Under the pieces are notes generated by a model, which was not told where the DNA came from, made no database searches, and saw nothing but the letters and a program-made list of their open reading frames with translations. 11,058 nucleotides of DNA from Christensenella sp. UBA7868. Its GTDB lineage: Bacteria > Bacillota > Clostridia > Christensenellales > UBA1242. A program made the translations under genes and the position numbers. The number at the start of each line of letters is the position of its first letter. Within the stretch, counting starts at the first letter, position 1. Positions 5,800 to 11,058 of this stretch are shown here, piece after piece. The DNA lies in the NCBI GenBank assembly GCA_002501285.1, contig DLSG01000025.1, positions 3,697-14,754 of the forward strand, given 5' to 3'.

Positions 5800-6522
5800 T
5801 TAAATTACTGGTGTAAAGTTTTCAAAGATAATATTGTCGCAATATTTTATAACTTTCATATATTCTTCTTGGCTTCTTATTGTCCAAGCAAGAATTGGAA
5901 GTTTAGCGTGATTACAATATCTGTTTGGCAAATTTTCAGCATTGTAAGATATAAAATCTGGGCAGGAAACTTTGTTTAGTCTTAATTTTTTAAGAAGCAA
6001 CTTTTTAAAGAAGCTTAAATTTTCACCTTTAAAGAAACTTGAAAGTTGCCCACGAGGAATGTCTGGGGCATTTGTTTTGAACCATGCTAAACTATATGGG
6101 TTAAAACTTTGAACAGCAAATTCACCTTTATAATTTTTCAAAATTTCATAAGTTTTGCTTTCCAAATCGCCTGCTTTTAGGGTGTTTTTAACTTCAATTA
6201 AAAGGGGAGTTCTACAATCAACAAGGTCTAAAACCTCTTTTAAAGTTGGAATAGAATACTCGGAGCCTAAAACTTTTAGGTCTTTAATTTCATCGTAAGT
6301 GCAATTAGAAACATATTTATCTTCGCCACATAATCTAGATAATTTTGTGTCATGTACAACAACAACTGTGCCGTCTTTTAAAAGTTGAACATCAAGTTCT
6401 ATTGCGTAGCCATTTTTTACTGCTCTTTTGAACGCTCCAAGAGTGTTTTCAGGATTTTGCTCGTCATGATAACCACGATGAGCGATATATTTATCTGTTA
6501 AAAAATTAATCGAATTTTGCAT
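5800..6522 (-). CDS. Glycerophosphodiester phosphodiesterase family protein (GDPD)
   Basis: This 240-residue protein has the GDPD TIM-barrel motifs in order: HRG (15-17), PENT (24-27), ELDVQ (42-46), VVHD (55-58), IEVK (109-112) and QSF (138-140). His15 and His57 are the catalytic acid-base pair; Glu42, Asp44 and Glu110 are the expected metal ligands. The family hydrolyses glycerophosphodiesters to glycerol-3-phosphate and an alcohol in phospholipid turnover. No signal peptide is evident, so it is probably cytosolic and about the usual length. The start is supported by AAAGG about seven bases upstream. It diverges from lepA across 155 bases and leads the operon with the zinc-ribbon membrane gene. 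A minus-strand TATAAT at 6591-6586 is a weak promoter candidate, without a good -35. Confidence 0.92.
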   Translation of the reverse strand: MQNSINFLTDKYIAHRGYHDEQNPENTLGAFKRAVKNGYAIELDVQLLKDGTVVVVHDTKLSRLCGEDKYVSNCTYDEIKDLKVLGSEYSIPTLKEVLDLVDCRTPLLIEVKNTLKAGDLESKTYEILKNYKGEFAVQSFNPYSLAWFKTNAPDIPRGQLSSFFKGENLSFFKKLLLKKLRLNKVSCPDFISYNAENLPNRYCNHAKLPILAWTIRSQEEYMKVIKYCDNIIFENFTPVI

Positions 6523-6641
6523 ATTTCTACCTTTTTAAAAAAAATTTTGTCGAATTTTTATATATTTTATTAAAATTGTTTAATAATTATAACAAATTGA
6601 AGCATAAAATAAAAGTATTTTTTTAATTTTATTATGTTTTC

Positions 6642-6670
6642 TTGCAATTTTTTTAAAAAATTTTTATAAT
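6642..6670 (+). promoter_or_regulatory. Predicted leaderless promoter of lepA
   Basis: -35 TTGCAA (6642-6647), a 17-base spacer made only of T and A runs, and a perfect -10 TATAAT (6665-6670) are followed by seven bases and ATG at 6678. No ribosome binding site is present, so the mRNA should begin at or next to the AUG. This is the cleanest copy of the leaderless module in the window. Confidence 0.7.
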
Positions 6671-6677
6671 ATGTGTC

Positions 6678-8474
6678 ATGAACGATTATCAAAAACAAAT
6701 TAGAAATTTTTGTATTGTGGCTCATATCGACCACGGGAAAAGTACTTTGGCGGATAGACTTTTAGAATATACTGGCACAGTCGCAAAACGGGATATGGAA
6801 AGCCAACTTTTAGATAGTATGGATTTAGAGAGGGAAAGAGGAATAACTATAAAACTTGCAACCACTAAAATGAAATATGAAAAAGATGGCGTAGAGTATG
6901 AACTAAATTTAATTGATACTCCTGGTCACGTCGATTTTACTTATGAAGTTTCAAGGTCTCTTGCTGCTTGTGAAGGGGCAATTCTTATTGTTGATGCTTC
7001 GCAAGGTGTTGAAGCACAAACTCTTGCAAATTTATATTTGGCATTAGAAAATAATCTTGAAATATTGCCAGTTATAAATAAAATTGATTTGCCTAGCGCA
7101 GACATTGAAAACACAAAAAAAGAGATAGAAGAAGTTATAGGGCTTCCAAGTGACATGGCTCCTCAAATTAGCGCAAAAGAAGGAACTAATATAAAACAAG
7201 TGTTAGATAGTATTGTTGATTTCTTTCCAAGTCCCAAAGGTGATATTAACAAGCCGTTAAAAGCGTTGATTTTTGATAGTTTTTATGACAGTTATAAAGG
7301 GGCGGTTTGTTTAGTTAGAATTTTTGACGGAACGATTAAAGCGGGCGACAAAATTTTAATGATGAGCACTAATAAAAGTTTTGATTGTGTTGAAGTTGGT
7401 GTTTTCAATCCAAAAATGACAAGCACGGGGATATTAAAAGCGGGTGAAGTTGGATATGTAACCGCTTCAATTAAAAATGTTGCCGACACAAAAGTTGGCG
7501 ATACTATAACTCTTGTTGAAAATAAATGTGACGAGGCTTTGCCTGGATATAAGGAAGTGAAACCTGTTGTTTTTTGCGGTATTTTCCCAGCGGAAGGCGA
7601 TAAATATGCGGAACTTAAAGATGCGTTAGAAAAATTAAAATTAAGTGATGCTTCATTATTTTTTGAAGTTGAAAGTTCAAGGGCTTTGGGCTTTGGGTTT
7701 AGATGTGGATTTTTAGGTTTACTTCACATGGAAATTATAACCGAAAGATTGGAAAGAGAATTTAATTTAGATATAATTACAACCGCTCCAAGCGTAAATT
7801 ATTTGGTGCATAAATCGAATGGTGAAGTTTTAGAGATTTCAAACCCAACAAATCTTCCAAAAATGCAAGAAATAGACTATATGGAAGAACCAATATGTAA
7901 ACTTACGGCATATACTCCGCCTGAATATGTAGGTGCAATTATGGACCTATGCACAGAAAAGCGTGGGACACAATTAAACTTAAATTATATTGATGAAAAA
8001 AGGGTGGAACTTGTTTATGAAATTCCACTAAACGAAGTTATTTATGACTTTTTTGATAGCCTTAAAAGTAGAAGCAAAGGTTATGCAAGTTTAGATTATG
8101 AAATTATTGGCTATAAACCAAGCAAACTTGTAAAACTTGACATTTTATTGAATGGTGACAGTTGTGACGCTCTGTCTATTATTGTGCACGAAAGTAGTGC
8201 CTATAAAAGAGGGAAAGCAATAACTGAAAAATTAAAAGATATTATACCTCGTCAACTTTTCGAGATACCTATTCAAGCGTCAATAGGAAGCAAAGTTATT
8301 GCAAGAGAAACAATTAAAGCACTTCGTAAAGATGTTTTAGCAAAATGTTATGGGGGAGATATAACCCGAAAACGCAAACTTTTGGAAAAACAAAAAGAAG
8401 GTAAAAAGCGTATGCGTCAAGTAGGCTCGGTTCAAATACCAAGTGAGGCATTTATATCCATTTTAAAAATATAA
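6678..8474 (+). CDS. lepA: Elongation factor 4 (LepA), ribosome-associated GTPase
   Basis: This is a full-length 598-residue LepA/EF4; the family is about 600. The GTPase domain shows AHIDHGKS (15-22), GITIK (55-59), DTPGH (80-84), NKID (134-137) and SAKEG. Domain II and the EF-G-like domains follow, including GFRCGFLGLLHMEII. The LepA-specific C-terminal domain includes KCYGGDITRKRKLLEKQKEG. EF4 binds ribosomes and has been linked to back-translocation, initiation and ribosome assembly. No truncation or frame break is visible. No Shine-Dalgarno sequence precedes the ATG, and the promoter geometry predicts a leaderless mRNA. The common neighbours hemW and hrcA are absent downstream. A strong palindromic terminator begins within its stop codon, so it appears monocistronic. 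Confidence 0.97.
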   Translation: MNDYQKQIRNFCIVAHIDHGKSTLADRLLEYTGTVAKRDMESQLLDSMDLERERGITIKLATTKMKYEKDGVEYELNLIDTPGHVDFTYEVSRSLAACEGAILIVDASQGVEAQTLANLYLALENNLEILPVINKIDLPSADIENTKKEIEEVIGLPSDMAPQISAKEGTNIKQVLDSIVDFFPSPKGDINKPLKALIFDSFYDSYKGAVCLVRIFDGTIKAGDKILMMSTNKSFDCVEVGVFNPKMTSTGILKAGEVGYVTASIKNVADTKVGDTITLVENKCDEALPGYKEVKPVVFCGIFPAEGDKYAELKDALEKLKLSDASLFFEVESSRALGFGFRCGFLGLLHMEIITERLEREFNLDIITTAPSVNYLVHKSNGEVLEISNPTNLPKMQEIDYMEEPICKLTAYTPPEYVGAIMDLCTEKRGTQLNLNYIDEKRVELVYEIPLNEVIYDFFDSLKSRSKGYASLDYEIIGYKPSKLVKLDILLNGDSCDALSIIVHESSAYKRGKAITEKLKDIIPRQLFEIPIQASIGSKVIARETIKALRKDVLAKCYGGDITRKRKLLEKQKEGKKRMRQVGSVQIPSEAFISILKI

Positions 8475-8502
8475 AAGCATGAAATTTCATGCTTTTTGTT
8501 TT
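8473..8502 (+). terminator. Palindromic terminator of lepA
   Basis: AAAAGCATGAAA (8473-8484) is followed immediately by its exact complement TTTCATGCTTTT (8485-8496), a 24-base perfect palindrome that folds with a tight central loop. T-rich sequence follows to 8502. The left arm starts inside the lepA stop codon. Confidence 0.85.
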
Positions 8503-8527
8503 TTAGATATAAATTATATATTTTTAT

Positions 8528-8569
8528 TTAATTGACCCATATTCAATTATGGGAATTTCAGTCAATTAA
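8528..8569. repeat. Nested dyad between lepA and the small XRE gene
   Basis: The outer arms TTAATTGA (8528-8535) and TCAATTAA (8562-8569) enclose the inner arms CCCATA (8536-8541) and TATGGG (8548-8553), which have a 6-base loop. On the 3' side eight unpaired bases separate the inner and outer arms. There is no T-run, so it is not a terminator. It could be an operator for the adjacent XRE protein or a structured leader RNA. Confidence 0.5.
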
Positions 8570-8600
8570 TCAAGTAAATTTAATGATTTAAAATTAAAAC

Positions 8601-8803
8601 ATGAATTTTTTAAAAAAGTATGTTTGAATATTTCAAAATATAGAATTTCAAAAAATTTGTCCGCTTACGAATTAAGTTTAAGACTTGAAAAAGACCCAAG
8701 TTATGTAAATAAACTTGAAAATGGTAAAATAAATATTAGTTTAAAATCGCTTATTAACATTTGTGAAATTTTGGAAATTAAGGTTAAAGATTTGTTTGAA
8801 TAA
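8601..8803 (+). CDS. Small XRE-family helix-turn-helix protein with an apparent -1 frame change near its start
   Basis: The frame ending at TAA 8801-8803 encodes a nearly complete XRE domain: ISKYRISKNLSAYELSLRL, then SYVNKLENGKINISLKSL, then a family-typical EILEIKVKDLFE end. This frame has no ATG after its upstream stop at 8567. ATG 8601 lies in another frame and reads MNFLKKYV before a stop. A -1 shift on A AAA AAG (8612-8618) joins MNFLKK to VCLNISKYR and gives a 67-residue protein of normal XRE form. Possible explanations are programmed frameshifting on a dnaX-type heptamer, a one-base loss in the T6A6 tract (a young pseudogene), a sequence error, or a TTG start at 8624. A weak promoter-like match (TTAATC, 17 bases, TAAAAT, six bases) precedes ATG 8601. 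Target unknown. Confidence 0.6.
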
Positions 8804-8836
8804 AATTTTATTTGTGATTATTTCATAAAGATTTGT

Positions 8837-8881
8837 TAAGCCAATAGTTAATTTTTATCATAAAAATAAGCCAGTGGCTTA
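8837..8881. promoter_or_regulatory. TAAGCCA half-site cluster upstream of smc
   Basis: TAAGCCA occurs at 8837-8843 and again at 8867-8873, exactly 30 bases apart. The second copy faces its complement TGGCTTA (8875-8881) across one base, making a 15-base palindrome. Half-sites about three helical turns apart suggest a protein-binding site. It lies about 100 bases upstream of the smc promoter and just after the small XRE gene. Confidence 0.4.
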
Positions 8882-8984
8882 AAAAGTTTTATTCATATTT
8901 TATTGCTATATATTTTTTATTTTTATTATTTAACTTAAATTTAATAGACTATTATAAAAAAAATAAAGTATAAAAAAGAAAAAG

Positions 8985-9013
8985 TTGTTTTTTCTCTTTT
9001 TTTATGTTATAAT
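8985..9013 (+). promoter_or_regulatory. Promoter of smc
   Basis: -35 TTGTTT (8985-8990), a 17-base spacer and a perfect -10 TATAAT (9008-9013) give a housekeeping promoter. Transcription would start near 9020, about 27 bases before the ATG, leaving a normal leader that carries the ribosome binding site. This contrasts with the leaderless promoters in the window. Confidence 0.65.
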
Positions 9014-9046
9014 GTGCTTATATTACGCTTAAAAGAAGAGGCTAAA

Positions 9047-11058
9047 ATGAATTTTAAACGAATTGAAATTGTAGGATTTAAAAGTTTTGCAGATAAAACA
9101 ATTATAGAATTCGATGGTGGTATTACCGCCATTGTTGGCCCTAATGGCTGTGGAAAAAGCAATGTTGCTGATTCTATTCGTTGGGTTTTGGGTGAACAAA
9201 GTAGTAAAACCTTGCGTGGAAGTTCTATGCAAGATGTTATTTTTGCTGGAACTGAAAATCGTAAAAGTTTAAGTTATTGTGAAGTTACTATGGTTTTGGA
9301 TAATAGTGACAAAACATTAGATGTTGAATACACCGAAGTTTCTTTAACCAGAAAATTATATCGTAATGGTGAAAGTGAATATTTATTAAACAACACTCCT
9401 TGCAGATTGAAAGACATTGTTGATATTTTGCATGATAGCGGAATTGGAAGAGATGGCTATTCAATTATTGGACAGGGTAAAGTTGATGAAATTGTAAATT
9501 CTAAACCAGAAAATAGAAGAATAATTTTTGAAGAAGCCGCAGGAATAAGCAAGTTTAAATCTAAAAAAATTGAAGCAAGCCGAAAACTTGAAAGAACTCG
9601 TGAAAATTTGTCAAGACTTCGTGATATTTTGGGAGAAATTGAAAAACAATTAACTCCTTTAAAACATCAAGCCGAAAATGCTAAAAAATATTTAGTTTTG
9701 AAAGAAGCCCTAAAAAAGGCTGAAATTAACAACTATATTTATCAATATGATAATGCTAGTGTAAATAAAGAGGCTATTAACACAAAAATAAGAGCAATCG
9801 AAGAAGAACTTAATGTAAGAAATGCAGATTTAGAAAATGTTATTCAAAAATATAATGAAAATTTTGATAAAATTCAACATATCGACAAAGATATTAATGG
9901 CTTATATCAAAAAATGATTGAACTTAATGTTAAACTTGAAAAATCTTCAAGTGAAGCCAGCGTTATTAACGAAAAATTGGCTTCAAATTCTAATGAAATT
10001 GAAAGAATTAATCAAGAGATTTCAAAAATTAAGTTCGCGTTAGAAGACACCAAAAATGCTTTAAATTCAAAACAAGAAAAACGGGCTTTGAATGAAGAAA
10101 AAATTAAAAAATTAAATGAAGAAATTGAAAGTGCTAGAAGCAAATATTTAGCAATTGTTGATGAACTTACAAAAAGTGAAGATTTAAGTCTAGACAACCA
10201 AAAACAAATGGTTAATGCTTTAAGCAAACTTGGTGATTATAAAAGTGATTTAAGTAAAAAAACTGCGGAATGTGAGGGCGTCAGTGCTAAACTTGACGAA
10301 TGTAATAGTGCTTTAAATGAAGAAACTATTAAAAATGTCGAATATAATGCAAATTTAGGAAAGTTAAATGAAAAAATTGACAATTTAACTAAACGAAAAC
10401 TTGTTTTGAAAACTGAAACCGCAAGTGAACTTAATAAATTTAATGAAAGTGTTTTAAAACTTAAAACCGTTGAAGAAAAAGTTGCTTCTTTAAATAATTC
10501 TCTTGCAATTTTAGACAGTCGAAAAAAAGTTTTAACTGAAATGCAACGAGATTTAGAAGGTTTTAACAACTCGGTTAAAAATTTACTAAAACATAGTGAA
10601 CAAAATGCAAACTTAAAGAAAGAGTTTGTAGGTGTTGTTGCAAGTTTAATGCAAGTTCCAGAAAAATTTGAAACCGCTATTGAAATGGCTCTTGGTGGTG
10701 CAGTTCAAAATGTGGTAACTGAAAACGAACAAAATGCTAATAACTTGATTAATTATTTAAAGCAAAATTCACTTGGAAGAGCAACATTTTTGCCAATAAC
10801 AAGCGTTAAACCAAGAGGAATTGACGAAAGATATACTCAAAAACTTAAATTAAACGGCGTTTTTGGAATTGCTAGCGAATTAATTAAATATGACCCAAAA
10901 TTAAAAAATATATTTGAAAGTTTGCTTGGTTCAACAGTTTTAGTAAACGATTTACCTCTTGCAATAAGTTTAGCAAAAGAATGCAATTATTCATTTAAGA
11001 TTGTAACTCTTGATGGTGATGTTATTAACCCAGCAGGTTCAATTTCGGGCGGTAGTAA
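9047..11058 (+). CDS. smc: Chromosome partition protein SMC, N-terminal part through the hinge (runs off right edge)
   Basis: The open frame gives 670 codons and is still open at the right edge; SMC proteins are usually near 1,180 residues. The N-terminal ATPase half has MNFKRIEIVGFKSFADKT, Walker A GPNGCGKS (31-38), LRGSSMQDVIFAG (56-68) with the conserved Arg57, and the Q-loop IIGQGKVDEI (140-149). A long Lys/Glu/Asn-rich coiled coil runs from about 170 to 520. The hinge starts near residue 526 (FVGVVASLMQVPEKFETAIEMALGG), and the window ends at its glycine motif AGSISGGS. SMC dimerises through this hinge and, with ScpA and ScpB, compacts and separates chromosomes. Walker B and the signature motif lie beyond the edge. 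AGAGG (9037-9041) five bases upstream supports the start. Neighbouring rnc or ftsY genes are not visible here. Confidence 0.96.
   Translation, partial: MNFKRIEIVGFKSFADKTIIEFDGGITAIVGPNGCGKSNVADSIRWVLGEQSSKTLRGSSMQDVIFAGTENRKSLSYCEVTMVLDNSDKTLDVEYTEVSLTRKLYRNGESEYLLNNTPCRLKDIVDILHDSGIGRDGYSIIGQGKVDEIVNSKPENRRIIFEEAAGISKFKSKKIEASRKLERTRENLSRLRDILGEIEKQLTPLKHQAENAKKYLVLKEALKKAEINNYIYQYDNASVNKEAINTKIRAIEEELNVRNADLENVIQKYNENFDKIQHIDKDINGLYQKMIELNVKLEKSSSEASVINEKLASNSNEIERINQEISKIKFALEDTKNALNSKQEKRALNEEKIKKLNEEIESARSKYLAIVDELTKSEDLSLDNQKQMVNALSKLGDYKSDLSKKTAECEGVSAKLDECNSALNEETIKNVEYNANLGKLNEKIDNLTKRKLVLKTETASELNKFNESVLKLKTVEEKVASLNNSLAILDSRKKVLTEMQRDLEGFNNSVKNLLKHSEQNANLKKEFVGVVASLMQVPEKFETAIEMALGGAVQNVVTENEQNANNLINYLKQNSLGRATFLPITSVKPRGIDERYTQKLKLNGVFGIASELIKYDPKLKNIFESLLGSTVLVNDLPLAISLAKECNYSFKIVTLDGDVINPAGSISGGS

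Noticed and set aside
6576..6595. TTGTT/AACAA inverted repeat between gdpD and lepA
   Set aside because: Five-base arms in AT-rich DNA are expected by chance, with no supporting repeat nearby.
6941..7489. Two minus-strand open frames within lepA
   Set aside because: They are shadows of a highly conserved gene without start signals.
8971..9003. A-rich then T-rich hairpin before smc, possible terminator
   Set aside because: The stem is nearly all A-T, and its T-rich side contains the smc -35 and spacer. It is better explained by the promoter than by termination.
9029..10569. Three minus-strand open frames opposite smc
   Set aside because: smc is unmistakable on the plus strand. The antisense frames are Ser/Leu/Phe-rich translations of Lys/Glu-rich coiled-coil codons.

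Overview
The window comes from an AT-rich, low-GC, endospore-forming Gram-positive bacterium, most likely an uncultured member of the Clostridia. The strongest indicator is an intact gene for the late forespore sigma factor SigG. Supporting signs are strong GGAGG or AAAGGAG ribosome binding sites on several genes, a U32/TrhP-type protein, and a DegV/FakB fatty-acid-binding protein. No transposase, integrase, phage, CRISPR or defence gene is visible. This is a chromosomal housekeeping and sporulation region, not an obvious accessory island.

Layout. (1) 1-245, minus: start of a single-pass membrane protein running off the left edge. It diverges from (2) 333-1541, a U32/TrhP-like tRNA-hydroxylation protein, followed directly by an unrecognised 156-residue protein (1555-2025). 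A shared terminator (2089-2123) separates these from (3) a convergent minus-strand regulator with an XRE helix-turn-helix and four membrane segments (start corrected to 2785). (4) A DegV/FakB protein (3002-3862) diverges from that regulator, with a dyad near its predicted transcription start. (5) sigG (4276-5046) has a forespore-type promoter, a start-codon dyad and its own terminator. (6) A minus-strand pair follows: a glycerophosphodiester phosphodiesterase (6522-5800), then a membrane/zinc-ribbon protein (5775-5257). (7) lepA (6678-8474) has a palindromic terminator. (8) A small XRE gene (8601-8803) can be read in full only through a -1 frame change at an A AAA AAG heptamer. (9) smc starts at 9047 and runs off the right edge inside its hinge domain.

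The most distinctive pattern is how genes start. Four genes (left-edge membrane protein, U32 protein, membrane XRE regulator, lepA) lack a Shine-Dalgarno sequence. Each has a -35 of TTGCAA (TTGTAA once), a spacer of exactly 17 bases, a TAnnAT -10, and only 6-7 bases before the ATG. Transcription should therefore begin at or next to the start codon, giving leaderless mRNAs. The other genes use ordinary ribosome binding sites, so two initiation modes appear to coexist here. Other points of interest are the possible frameshift in the small XRE gene, a nested dyad and a TAAGCCA repeat cluster around it, and the dyad over the sigG start codon. I see no clearly new multi-gene system.
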